Source of the DNA: Virgibacillus ndiopensis
Lineage (GTDB): Bacteria > Bacillota > Bacilli > Bacillales > Amphibacillaceae
Direction: 5' to 3'
NCBI RefSeq assembly: GCF_900187325.1
Contig: NZ_FZMZ01000006.1
Coordinates: 1,178,001 to 1,242,000, forward strand
DNA: 64,000 nt
Shown here: in pieces, positions 51,591-60,047 of the stretch
How the letters are laid out: each line of letters starts with the position of its first letter
How positions within the stretch are numbered: position 1 is the stretch's first letter
Program-made: the position numbers and the translations under genes
Notes under the pieces: generated by a model
The model's input: the letters and a program-made list of their open reading frames with translations, nothing else
What the model was told of the DNA's origin: nothing
Database searches by the model: none

Positions 51591-52895
51591 ATGAAAAAGA
51601 TAGGATCATCCTTCCTAGTAGTTACCTTACTACTAGGAACAGGGATGCTTAATGGGAACCAAGTAGAAGCAGAATCAATTGATGATGTAAAAGATGAAAT
51701 TAATCAAATGGAAAAAGACAAAAATCAATTAGATAATAAACAGAATAAGTTGGATAGTGAAAAATCGAATACAGAAGAAAAAATCCAAGAAAACCTGTCC
51801 AAGCAGGATACGGTAAAAACTGATATTAATTCTATCGATCAGAAGCTTAAAGAAACGAAAAATGCAATTAAAACAAAAGAAGATCAACTTATTAAAACAA
51901 ACAAAGAAATTGAACAATTAAAAAAAGATATCAAAGTTTTAAAAGAACGTATTAAAGAACGCGAGAAATTACTTAAGGAACGGTTACGCACGATCCAACA
52001 AAATGGTGGAGACATGCGATACTTAGAAGTGATACTAGGGTCAAAAAGTTTTGGAGACTTTATTAGCAGGTCTACGGCAGTAAACACGATAATGGATCAG
52101 GATAAAAATATTATGGAAACACATGCTGCCGAAAAGAAAGAACTTGAAGATAAAAAGATAAAAGTTGAAGAAAAGAAAGCAGCTATGGAAGATCAAAAGA
52201 AAGAATTAGAGTCGTTAAAGGTTCAGTTAAATGATCAAATGGCTGAAAAAGAAAAATTAATGGAAAAATTGGAAGAGCAACATGAAAGTTTAGAAGATTA
52301 CAAAATAAGCTTAGCAGATGAACAGGAGCTATTGCGTAAACAGGAAATTGCTCTTCAAAAAGCTATGAAACTAGCAGAACAACAAAAAGCTGAGCTAGAA
52401 CAACTAGCCAAAGAACGAGCAGCAAAAGCTAAGGCTAATTCTGGATCAACTACATCTTCTGGACCAGTTATTACTGGTGGAAATTTTATATGGCCAGCAA
52501 GTGGTAGCCGTTCATCCAATTTTGGTTGGAGAACTCACCCGATTAGAGGAACAGCTGACTTTCATGGTGGTATAGATATTGCCGCAGCTAGTGGAACACC
52601 AATATATGCATCGACCTCAGGAGTCGCCATGCCAGGACATATAGATGGTTCGTACGGAAACCATGTTATAATTGTTAGTAGAATAGATGGGCAGACATAT
52701 ACTACGTTATATGCACATATGAGTAGCTATGTAGTAGGTAGTGGACAAGCTGTAAAACAAGGTGATCTAATCGGATATATGGGTAGTACAGGGGCATCTA
52801 CTGGATCACATTTACATTTTGAAATTCACAAAGGTGGATACCAAGGCTCTGGTCCGAACTCAAACGTAGTTAATCCTATCAAATATTTAAATTAG
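51591..52895 (+). CDS. murein hydrolase, coiled-coil plus M23 (EnvC/PcsB-like)
   Basis: A 434-aa secreted protein. A signal peptide (about 1-27, cleavage after VEA) is followed by a long Lys/Glu coiled coil (about 28-270) and a C-terminal LytM/M23 metallopeptidase domain with the zinc ligands in FHGGIDIAAA and GSHLHFEIH. The layout is like EnvC (E. coli) and the PcsB/CwlO group controlled by FtsEX. B. subtilis CwlO ends in NlpC/P60 instead of M23 and lies elsewhere in its genome. The position right after ftsEX supports regulation by them. The domain retains the metal ligands, so it should be active. Confidence 0.88.
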   Translation: MKKIGSSFLVVTLLLGTGMLNGNQVEAESIDDVKDEINQMEKDKNQLDNKQNKLDSEKSNTEEKIQENLSKQDTVKTDINSIDQKLKETKNAIKTKEDQLIKTNKEIEQLKKDIKVLKERIKEREKLLKERLRTIQQNGGDMRYLEVILGSKSFGDFISRSTAVNTIMDQDKNIMETHAAEKKELEDKKIKVEEKKAAMEDQKKELESLKVQLNDQMAEKEKLMEKLEEQHESLEDYKISLADEQELLRKQEIALQKAMKLAEQQKAELEQLAKERAAKAKANSGSTTSSGPVITGGNFIWPASGSRSSNFGWRTHPIRGTADFHGGIDIAAASGTPIYASTSGVAMPGHIDGSYGNHVIIVSRIDGQTYTTLYAHMSSYVVGSGQAVKQGDLIGYMGSTGASTGSHLHFEIHKGGYQGSGPNSNVVNPIKYLN

Positions 52896-52943
52896 TATTT
52901 TATCAATGGATATTTGCATTTTTCTCGCATAAACTATAATATT

Positions 52944-52977
52944 AAAGGCATCGCACATAACGGTGTGATGCCTTTTT
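52944..52977 (+). terminator. terminator after the M23 hydrolase gene
   Basis: AAGGCATC(G)CAC pairs with GTG(T)GATGCCTT around ATAACG and is followed by TTT. Confidence 0.8.
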
Positions 52978-53039
52978 GATAGTTCTAATTATTAACTACA
53001 TAGAACCACCAATCGAACACTAACTATTGGGGTGAAAAA

Positions 53040-54503
53040 ATGAATTTCAAAAAACAAAATATAGTACTAATCTTAGTAGCTGCATTAATTGTTGGTTTTG
53101 CAGGAGCGTATTTTGGAGTGAAAATTGCACAACCGGATCAATCAAACCAGGAAGATAGTTCGAGTTTACAATCAGCTTTAACTGACAATGGGAATAAAAA
53201 AACTGACCAACCAGAAAATATGGATAAAGTTGTCCAAGCGTATAGTTTAATTAAAGAGAACTATTTAGAAGATGTTGATGATAAAAAGTTAATTGAAGGC
53301 GCAATTCAAGGAATGTTAAAGACCCTTGAGGATCCATATAGTACATACATGGATGCTGAAACAATGGAACAATTTAATGAAACAATAGAATCGTCCTTTG
53401 AAGGTATTGGTGCAGAGGTTAGTATGAAAAACGGACAAGTAACCATCATTGCACCAATTAAAGATTCACCAGCAGAGGAAGCGGGATTACGTCCAAATGA
53501 TCAAATTCTAACCGTAAATAAGGAAAGTGTGGAAGGATTAGATTTATTTGAAGCTGTTGAAAAAATACGTGGGAAAAAAGGTTCTGAGGTCGTTTTAAAG
53601 ATTCAGCGTCCCGGTGTATCAGAACCATTTGACGTAACAATAGTACGTGATGATATTCCTTTAGAAACCGTTTATTCGGATATTAAAACGGTTGATGGAA
53701 AGAAAACGGGTGTAATTGAAATAACTACTTTCTCGGAAAACACCGCAAAAGACTTTACAGATCAATTAGCAACGTTAGAAGAAAAAGGGATCGAAGGACT
53801 TGTAATTGATGTACGTGGTAATCCTGGTGGTCTTTTAAACGTTGTCGAGGATATTTTGAAACAGTTTGTACCTAAAGATATTCCATACGTGCAAATAGAA
53901 GATGGGGATGGAAAGAAACAGAGGATCTTTTCCAAACTTGAAGAGAAAAAGGATTATCCTATAAGTGTAGTTATTGACGAAGGTAGTGCGTCTGCTTCAG
54001 AGATCCTTGCTGTGGCCATGAAAGAGATTGGATATAATGTAGTAGGAACGAAAAGCTTTGGTAAAGGTACTGTACAACAAGCAGTTCCAATGGGGGACGG
54101 CAGTACGATTAAATTAACATTCTTTAAATGGCTTTCACCAAAGGGGAATTGGATTCATGAAAAAGGAATCAAACCTACAATTGAAGTGAAGCAGCCGGAT
54201 TATTTCTATTCTAATCCTGTTCAAATAGAGGATCCATTGACATATAATCATACAGGCGAAAAAATAGCAAACATTCAAGTTATGTTAAATGGTCTCGGTT
54301 ATGATACTGGACGTGATGATGGGTACTTTAACAAAGAAACAGAAAGTGCTGTAAAAGTATTCCAACAGGATAATAATTTGAAAGCTACAGGGGAAATTGA
54401 TCAGAAAACAGCAGGAGCAATTGAAACAAAAATTGTTGATAAGATACGTAGTGGTAAAGATGACCGACAGTTGGAGAAGGCCTTAGATTCATTATATGAA
54501 TAA
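53040..54503 (+). CDS. ctpB: carboxyl-terminal processing protease CtpB
   Basis: A 487-aa secreted or membrane-tethered S41 serine protease. The N-terminal TM/signal (about 8-28) precedes a PDZ domain (about 90-180, GIGAEVSMKNGQVTII). The S41 core carries the catalytic Ser near 316 (DEGSASASEILAVA) and Lys near 341 (KSFGKGTVQQ). A C-terminal peptidoglycan-binding domain (VMLNGLGYDTGRDDGYFNKE) ends it. In B. subtilis CtpB trims SpoIVFA during sporulation. A GGGGTGAAA ribosome site precedes the ATG. Confidence 0.94.
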   Translation: MNFKKQNIVLILVAALIVGFAGAYFGVKIAQPDQSNQEDSSSLQSALTDNGNKKTDQPENMDKVVQAYSLIKENYLEDVDDKKLIEGAIQGMLKTLEDPYSTYMDAETMEQFNETIESSFEGIGAEVSMKNGQVTIIAPIKDSPAEEAGLRPNDQILTVNKESVEGLDLFEAVEKIRGKKGSEVVLKIQRPGVSEPFDVTIVRDDIPLETVYSDIKTVDGKKTGVIEITTFSENTAKDFTDQLATLEEKGIEGLVIDVRGNPGGLLNVVEDILKQFVPKDIPYVQIEDGDGKKQRIFSKLEEKKDYPISVVIDEGSASASEILAVAMKEIGYNVVGTKSFGKGTVQQAVPMGDGSTIKLTFFKWLSPKGNWIHEKGIKPTIEVKQPDYFYSNPVQIEDPLTYNHTGEKIANIQVMLNGLGYDTGRDDGYFNKETESAVKVFQQDNNLKATGEIDQKTAGAIETKIVDKIRSGKDDRQLEKALDSLYE

Positions 54504-54507
54504 CATG

Positions 54508-54537
54508 GTCCGCGAGATTATCTCGCGGACTTTCTAC
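54508..54537 (+). terminator. terminator after ctpB
   Basis: GTCCGCGAGA and CTCGCGGAC form a very GC-rich stem around TTAT, followed by TTTCT. Confidence 0.75.
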
Positions 54538-54641
54538 TTATAGCTAAAATTCCACCCAGTACAAGCAGGAAATAATTCGACATATATCGAATAGTAATAA
54601 GAAGAGTAGGTATGAAGGTACACTGAAAGGTGATTACATAA

Positions 54642-55838
54642 ATGGAAACATGGTTAATAGAGCTAGCAAAAGGAATAGGCAGATTGTTTTTAAACCCTTT
54701 GTTATACTGGTCGATTATTTTGGCTGTATTAGTTGGGGTTAAACGGATTAATAGTGAAAGAAAGATTTTTGGATTAAAAGTATTTGATATTTTTTCAGAA
54801 TGGAAAGGAACATGGACTATATCACTTGTATCAGGGGTGCTTATATCGGTACTATTGCTAGGTGTCGGTATGGTTTTTTCCTATGAAACAATTCTTTTGT
54901 TAAGTGTTGTAGTTGTTAGCTTCAGTTTAACGATTAGATTTACCATGCTTTCTGCAAGTTATACGATTGGTACGACGTATTTAATACTTTTATTTATCCC
55001 GTTTTTTTTAGATAACCAATCATTTGCAAATGCTAGTTTGTTTTCAACAACTAATTTTACAGGTTTAACGATATTGTTAGGATTATTTTTACTTATAGAA
55101 GCGATTTTAATGGTTAGGACCAAACGAAATGAAACTTTCCCTCATTTAAAGATAGGTCAACGTGGGAAATGGATAGGGCAACACCATCTAAAAAGAGCTA
55201 GTATTATTCCATTTTTTGTTTTAATTCCATCTGGGATGATTACTTCATTTGCTCCATTTTGGCCATATTTTTCTATAGGGGGAGAAACATATAGTATATT
55301 GCTAGTACCTTTTTTACTTGGGTTTGATCATGTGGTAAAAGGGAGCTTACCACAACCAGCTGGAAAACGAATAGCAAGGTCGATAGCAACTTTAGGCGTA
55401 ATAGTACTTCTTTTATCGATTGGAAGTATTTTTGTTACCTGGATATCACTTATTGCAGTAATTATTGCAATACTAGGAAGAGAATATATTAGTTATAGGC
55501 ACCGTGTTAGTGATAAAGAGAAGAGTCCGTATTTTCATATGAATAATAAAGGTTTAAAAGTATTATCCATTATACCAGGTACACCTGCAGATCGATTAGA
55601 TATACTTGTTGGAGAAACAATTATAAAAGTAAATGGTAAAAAAATAAATGATGTCAATGCGTTTTATCAGGCATTACAAGCAAGTGGAGCTTCTTTTAAA
55701 CTAGAATTATTAGATGATTCGGATGAAGTTAGGCTCCTACAGAGTGCATTGTACCAAGGGGAGCATCATGAGTTAGGAATTATTTTTTCGAATAGCCAAT
55801 ATCCGAAAGAGCTTTTTCATGCTGATAGTTTAAATTAA
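54642..55838 (+). CDS. minJ: cell-division topology protein MinJ
   Basis: A 398-aa polytopic membrane protein with about eight helices and a C-terminal PDZ domain (about 295-385, LKVLSIIPGTPADRLDILVG then ETIIKVNGKKINDVNAFYQA). Length, topology and location after ctpB match B. subtilis MinJ, which links DivIVA to MinCD at poles and septa. In B. subtilis swrA lies between ctpB and minJ; it is absent here. A GAAAGGTGA ribosome site precedes the ATG. Confidence 0.88.
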   Translation: METWLIELAKGIGRLFLNPLLYWSIILAVLVGVKRINSERKIFGLKVFDIFSEWKGTWTISLVSGVLISVLLLGVGMVFSYETILLLSVVVVSFSLTIRFTMLSASYTIGTTYLILLFIPFFLDNQSFANASLFSTTNFTGLTILLGLFLLIEAILMVRTKRNETFPHLKIGQRGKWIGQHHLKRASIIPFFVLIPSGMITSFAPFWPYFSIGGETYSILLVPFLLGFDHVVKGSLPQPAGKRIARSIATLGVIVLLLSIGSIFVTWISLIAVIIAILGREYISYRHRVSDKEKSPYFHMNNKGLKVLSIIPGTPADRLDILVGETIIKVNGKKINDVNAFYQALQASGASFKLELLDDSDEVRLLQSALYQGEHHELGIIFSNSQYPKELFHADSLN

Positions 55839-55857
55839 GTTAATACATTAAAGTAAA

Positions 55858-55896
55858 AGGTAAAGAAGTACTTAAAGAGTGCTTCTTTACCTTTTT
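55858..55896 (+). terminator. terminator after minJ
   Basis: GGTAAAGAAG-ACT pairs with AGTG-CTTCTTTACC around TTAAAG and is followed by TTTTTATTTT. Confidence 0.85.
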
Positions 55897-55907
55897 ATTT
55901 TCATGAT

Positions 55908-55926
55908 TTGTTCACAATTTCACAAA
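55908..55926 (-). promoter_or_regulatory. possible ResD-type sites upstream of nirK
   Basis: On the minus strand TTTGTGAAA is followed directly by TTGTGAACAAA. ResD of Bacillus prefers TTTGTGAAT-like sequences. It lies just upstream of the FNR-type box. Tentative. Confidence 0.3.
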
Positions 55927-55931
55927 GTGTT

Positions 55932-55947
55932 AGTGATCTGAGTCACA
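55932..55947. promoter_or_regulatory. FNR-type operator upstream of nirK
   Basis: AGTGA-TCTGAG-TCACA matches the Bacillus Fnr consensus TGTGA-N6-TCACA in 9 of 10 fixed positions. It lies about 143 bp before the nirK start codon. Oxygen-limited activation of nirK is the natural reading. Confidence 0.6.
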
Positions 55948-56082
55948 TGTGATTTAGGTATTTTAGACTACGCTACAGATGAAGATAAGATAAACCATTT
56001 AGTCTAGCAGATAACAATGTCAACGTTAATAATGATTAGATGGTTACTAAACTTATCTAATGAAAAATGAGGGGTGACTTGC

Positions 56083-57150
56083 ATGTTAAGAAATATAAGG
56101 ATTCAAGTCGTTACTGCTTTAAGTATTTCGGTTTTAATGTTATCTGCTTGTTCTGAATCACAAACAAAGGTATCACCTGAAGTGGAAAATACTATCGATG
56201 CCGTTCACGCAAAATCTGAAACATCAAACGTAATTAAACCGCATCAAGGCATTAATTTACAACCAACACCCGTAAAAATGGAACGAAGAGGAACAGAAGT
56301 ATTTATTAGTATGACAGCGCAAATAACAGATATTGAAGTTGAAGAAGGGTATACGTATAAAGCATGGACATTCAATGGGGAGGCACCAGGACCTCTAGTT
56401 ATAGTAAATGAAGGAGACACCATTCATTTTACACTCGAAAATAAAGATCCGGCAATTCCACACAGCATGGATTTTCATGCAGTACAAACTGCGCCAAATA
56501 AAAGTTTTACGGACGTAGCACCGAATGAGGAAGGTACATTTACTTATCAAGCAATGAAACCGGGAGTATTTATGTACCATTGTGGAACTGCACCAATGCT
56601 TGCACATATCGCAAATGGAATGCATGGCGTCATTATTGTACAACCAAATGATGGATATCCAACCGATAAAGAGGTTGACAAAGAATATGTAGTTATACAG
56701 AACGAATGGTATAAATATAATGATTTGGATGATATGACAAATGGTGAGCCATCTCAAGTAGTATTTTCTACAAAAGCTCTTCACGAAGGTCAAGCTAATA
56801 CAAACGGTACAGTTACAGCTATTAAAAATAAGCCTCTTTTAGCAAAAGTAGGTGATAAAGTACGAATTTATCTTAACAATGTGGGACCGAATGAGATAAG
56901 TTCTTTCCATGTAGTAGGAACGATCTTTGACGATGTCTATTTAGATGGCAATCCTGAAAACCATTTTGAAGGAATGCAGACTGTTATACTTCCGGTAAGT
57001 GGTGGAGCAATTGTTGAATTTACTGTAAATGAAGAAGGTGTTTATCCTTTTGTTACCCATCAAATGAATCATGCTGCTAAGGGTGCAGTTGGCCACATTA
57101 AAGTAACAGTTGATGGAAACGATGATGGACAGGCGTTACAAGGTAACTAG
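56083..57150 (+). CDS. nirK: copper-containing nitrite reductase (lipoprotein)
   Basis: A 355-aa extracellular lipoprotein (lipobox MLSAC, Cys near 23) reducing nitrite to NO. Two cupredoxin domains carry the copper ligands. In domain 1 these are IPHSMDFHAV (type 1 His, catalytic Asp, type 2 His) and MYHCGTAPMLAHIANGMHG (type 2 His, type 1 Cys, His and Met). In domain 2 they are SFHVVG (catalytic His) and THQMNHAAKGAVGHIKV (type 2 His). The ATG at 56083 follows GAGGGGTGAC; a GTG three codons earlier overlaps that site. An FNR-type box lies upstream. No other denitrification gene is in the window; CccB is a possible donor. A different multicopper oxidase role is less likely. Confidence 0.88.
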   Translation: MLRNIRIQVVTALSISVLMLSACSESQTKVSPEVENTIDAVHAKSETSNVIKPHQGINLQPTPVKMERRGTEVFISMTAQITDIEVEEGYTYKAWTFNGEAPGPLVIVNEGDTIHFTLENKDPAIPHSMDFHAVQTAPNKSFTDVAPNEEGTFTYQAMKPGVFMYHCGTAPMLAHIANGMHGVIIVQPNDGYPTDKEVDKEYVVIQNEWYKYNDLDDMTNGEPSQVVFSTKALHEGQANTNGTVTAIKNKPLLAKVGDKVRIYLNNVGPNEISSFHVVGTIFDDVYLDGNPENHFEGMQTVILPVSGGAIVEFTVNEEGVYPFVTHQMNHAAKGAVGHIKVTVDGNDDGQALQGN

Positions 57151-57160
57151 AATCATAACA

Positions 57161-57203
57161 AAAAAGAAGTGCTCTACGTTTAATTTGTAGAGCACTTCTT
57201 TTT
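57161..57203 (+). terminator. terminator after nirK
   Basis: AAAAAGAAGTGCTCTAC and GTAGAGCACTTCTTTTT form a perfect 17-bp stem around GTTTAATTT. Confidence 0.9.
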
Positions 57204-57278
57204 GCTAAAAAATTCCTTTTATAATTTCTTACCTTTATAACAAACTAATAGTAATCACCGCAAAGAAAGGAAAGCAAA

Positions 57279-57818
57279 ATGAAAAGCTATTTGTTAGGTG
57301 TATGGAATGTTATTGATCCTATATATTATAGTTTAACTCGTTTACGCTACGTACCAGATAATGATAAACGTAATACGCTGTTTCGTGTTAGACTAACACG
57401 TTATAAAGGTAGTCGAGTAATACTAAAAGATGGAACTGTAATCAATAAAAATGATTTATTAATAAAAATTCATTTACACAATGTACGAATGCTCACAGAT
57501 TTAAACAACATCACAAGTGAAGTTAAACGAGCTGTTTACGTTTATCATATGATTAAACGTTCCTTACCTCGACTTGCTAATTACGTCCAGATTCACTATC
57601 GAAATAAAGAAATTAAAGCCATAATAGGCATTACTACTTTATATCGTGGTGCAGACCGTTTAGGTTTTGAAATAACTTCAATTAACAATCCTTACTATAG
57701 TATATTAAAAAAAGGGAGCTTTTTACCAATAAATTTCTTAGCTAATACTTCGTGTCGGAATAGCCCGGTTTATTTATTCATGTCTAAAGAGCAACTGCTA
57801 ACCTTATATAACATTTGA
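57279..57818 (+). CDS. YkoP-like protein
   Basis: A 179-aa protein beginning MKSYLLGVWNVIDPIYYSLT with the block YVPDNDKRNTLFRVRLTRYK and, later, NYVQIHYRNKEIKAIIGITT. It resembles B. subtilis YkoP, a protein of unknown function. The context agrees: a YkoQ-like phosphoesterase and a YkoN-like glycosyltransferase are the next two genes. The last 15 bp overlap the convergent phosphoesterase gene. An AAAGGAAAG ribosome site precedes the ATG. Confidence 0.7.
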   Translation: MKSYLLGVWNVIDPIYYSLTRLRYVPDNDKRNTLFRVRLTRYKGSRVILKDGTVINKNDLLIKIHLHNVRMLTDLNNITSEVKRAVYVYHMIKRSLPRLANYVQIHYRNKEIKAIIGITTLYRGADRLGFEITSINNPYYSILKKGSFLPINFLANTSCRNSPVYLFMSKEQLLTLYNI

Positions 57819-58643
57819 TTCCGAAGTGTGAATTGCAATATCATGAAATGTTATTTCAGGTCTACTGCCAATTCGAATATTTAGACCAGTTTGTCCTAAT
57901 CCTTCACTAATATAAAAAGGCATATTATTTTGTTTATGCAGGCCCTTAATAACGTTTTTTCTAGCAAGCTTTCCCATTTTAGCAAGGTGATAAGCTTTAG
58001 GATAACATATTTGTCCGCCATGAAAGTGACCTGCCATTAAATAATCAAATGAATAATGATCCATTTCCAAGACTATCGTTGGGTCATGGGTTAAAACAAT
58101 ATTTGTACCTGCTTTTACATTATGAAAAGCTAAAGGTAAATTGCTTCGGTTTGTGCTGTAATCATCGACACCGATTATGTTAATTAAGCTTCCGTTAATT
58201 GAAATTGTTTTACTAGTATTTTGCAATACGTGACAATCATATCGTTCAAGCAACGACTTTAGTTCAGTAAGATCAGTTTCGTTTAAAACATAATCGTGAT
58301 TACCAAAAACGGCGTACATCCCGTATCGTGGTTTTATTTCTTGTAGAACCTTTAAATAGGGTTGTAGCTTTGGAATAGTACGTTTGCGATCAAGAAAATC
58401 TCCTGTTAAGGCAATGATATCAACCGCTTCGTCGTTCAGTTTTTTCTTTAGCTGCGAAGGTGTTAATGATATATTTTCAAGGTGCATGTCAGAGATGTGG
58501 AGAATAGATAGGGAATGATTTGTTTTAAGGGTATGGTTAGAATTTATTTTTATTTTATTTATCGTAATGTCTTTTGTATTTCTATAAGCTTTGTAACAGA
58601 GAATTACTGTTAAAATAAGCAAAATTGTAAGTGTGAATGCCAT
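57804..58643 (-). CDS. metallophosphoesterase, YkoQ/YaeI-like
   Basis: A 279-aa calcineurin-type phosphoesterase with one N-terminal TM helix (MAFTLTILLILTVILCY). The metal motifs are all present: ISDMHLE, TGDFLDRK, GNHDYV, LTHDP and AGHFHGGQ. Homologues include B. subtilis YkoQ and E. coli YaeI; lipid-linked or UDP-diacylglucosamine substrates are possible. The ATG at 58643 is chosen because GGGAGAGGAG lies just before it; a GTG at 58664 overlaps that site. It is convergent with the YkoP-like gene and divergent from the glycosyltransferase. Confidence 0.85.
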   Translation of the reverse strand: MAFTLTILLILTVILCYKAYRNTKDITINKIKINSNHTLKTNHSLSILHISDMHLENISLTPSQLKKKLNDEAVDIIALTGDFLDRKRTIPKLQPYLKVLQEIKPRYGMYAVFGNHDYVLNETDLTELKSLLERYDCHVLQNTSKTISINGSLINIIGVDDYSTNRSNLPLAFHNVKAGTNIVLTHDPTIVLEMDHYSFDYLMAGHFHGGQICYPKAYHLAKMGKLARKNVIKGLHKQNNMPFYISEGLGQTGLNIRIGSRPEITFHDIAIHTSESNVI

Positions 58644-58738
58644 AATAGACAACTCCTCTCCCACAAAGGATTATATCATGCATACATCAGTTATTTCATA
58701 TGTAAATAGTGGTATTATAAATAAAGCGAGATGATTTA

Positions 58739-59863
58739 ATGGATCAACCTAATCGAGAAGTAGCATTATTTTTGCCTTTTATGCAAATACCGTCCGGACA
58801 TCATCATGTCGCAGATGCATTAATAAACGAAATGAAATACTGTGAAAGAAATATGACATGTGACAAGATTGATATTTTATCGTACAGTTTTGGAAAAGTG
58901 GAGAAAGTTGTATCTGCTTCGTATTTAACTTGGATTAAATGGTTACCAAGCGTTTACCATTGGCTTTATTTCCATTCTGCATATAAAAGCTCTCCTCAGA
59001 ACAATCGTAATTATCTCTATGAATTATTGTTTACCTATTTTTTTAAACGGCTAATCAATGCTAAAAAGCCAAAAGTTGTTTTTTGCACGCATGCATTACC
59101 ATCAAATATTGCTAGTGTGTTGAAACAAAAAAATCAACTAAATGCTACTATTGTTAATGTGTATACGGATTTTTTTGTCAATCGAATTTGGGGATTGAAA
59201 GAAATTGATTTTCATTTTGCTCCAACACTAGCTGTTAAACGTTATTTGTTAGATCAAGGTGTTAATGAAAATTGTATATTTGTTACGGGTATACCTGTGC
59301 ATTCAGCTTTTAAGATACAGGAATCGAAGCCAAATAGAGTGCAACAGCTTTCTATATTGGTTGCTGGAGGAAATTTAGGTGTAGGATCTATAAAAGAGAT
59401 GTTATCGGATCCTACAAATGAAAATCACCTTCATTATCATGTGCTGTGTGGGAAAAACGAAAAATTATATCAACAGCTAGTACATGAAAATAAAGCAAAT
59501 GTTACGCCATACGCATATATAACATCTAGGGATAAGATGAATCGTTTATATGATCAAGTTGACGCAGTAATGACAAAACCAGGTGGTGTTACGATAAGTG
59601 AAAGCTTATTAAAGCGAAAACCAATTTTTGTATATAATCCACTGCCAGGTCAGGAAACAATTAACACAAAACATTTATACAATCAAGGACTTATCCTGCC
59701 AATAAATATGAATAAATCAATAAATACGCAATTAGTGAATTATTTTGCCGATCAAAATCAACAGGAAAGGTACTCACAAAGGGTTGTAGAGTATCATCAA
59801 AATATAGATAAACGGCCAATTTATTTAATTATTGATAGAATAATGAGGGATAACTCAGTATAA
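58739..59863 (+). CDS. MGDG-synthase-type glycosyltransferase (YkoN/UgtP-like)
   Basis: A 374-aa GT28-family transferase acting at the membrane surface. The N-terminal LFLPFMQIPSGHHHVADALI resembles the diacylglycerol-binding glycine loop of MGDG synthases. VVNVYTDFFVNRIWG is mid-protein, and the nucleotide-sugar site is in AVMTKPGGVTISESLLKRKP near 275-295. It probably adds a sugar to diacylglycerol or a related lipid. The ribosome site is weak (AAAGCGAG). The YkoQ and YkoP neighbours suggest a shared envelope-lipid role. Confidence 0.85.
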   Translation: MDQPNREVALFLPFMQIPSGHHHVADALINEMKYCERNMTCDKIDILSYSFGKVEKVVSASYLTWIKWLPSVYHWLYFHSAYKSSPQNNRNYLYELLFTYFFKRLINAKKPKVVFCTHALPSNIASVLKQKNQLNATIVNVYTDFFVNRIWGLKEIDFHFAPTLAVKRYLLDQGVNENCIFVTGIPVHSAFKIQESKPNRVQQLSILVAGGNLGVGSIKEMLSDPTNENHLHYHVLCGKNEKLYQQLVHENKANVTPYAYITSRDKMNRLYDQVDAVMTKPGGVTISESLLKRKPIFVYNPLPGQETINTKHLYNQGLILPINMNKSINTQLVNYFADQNQQERYSQRVVEYHQNIDKRPIYLIIDRIMRDNSV

Positions 59864-59864
59864 C

Positions 59865-59897
59865 ACCAGCAGAGAATCACCTATCTGCTGGTATTTA
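59865..59897 (+). terminator. terminator after the glycosyltransferase
   Basis: ACCAGCAGA and TCTGCTGGT form a perfect 9-bp stem around GAATCACCTA, followed by ATTTAT. Confidence 0.65.
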
Positions 59898-59970
59898 TAC
59901 GTGATTCCTTTTACAAATGATTTTTCAATATAATATAAGGGTAGAATAGAAGATAGAAAAATAAAACATA

Positions 59971-59999
59971 TTGGTCGAATATTTGTTCGTGTTTATGTT
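59971..59999 (+). promoter_or_regulatory. SigA-type promoter of uvrBA
   Basis: TTGGTC, 17 bp, TATGTT. The LexA box lies in the spacer, so repressor binding would block this promoter. A TATAAT at 60010 is an alternative -10 without a -35. Confidence 0.45.
59976..59989. promoter_or_regulatory. LexA (DinR) SOS box
   Basis: CGAATATTTGTTCG matches the Bacillus LexA operator CGAACNNNNGTTCG in 9 of 10 fixed bases. It precedes uvrB by about 60 bp, as expected for the SOS-induced uvrBA operon. Confidence 0.85.
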
Positions 60000-60047
60000 A
60001 AAATTAGTTTATAATTATAGTAAATTAGAAGAACGGAGGCTTGCCTT

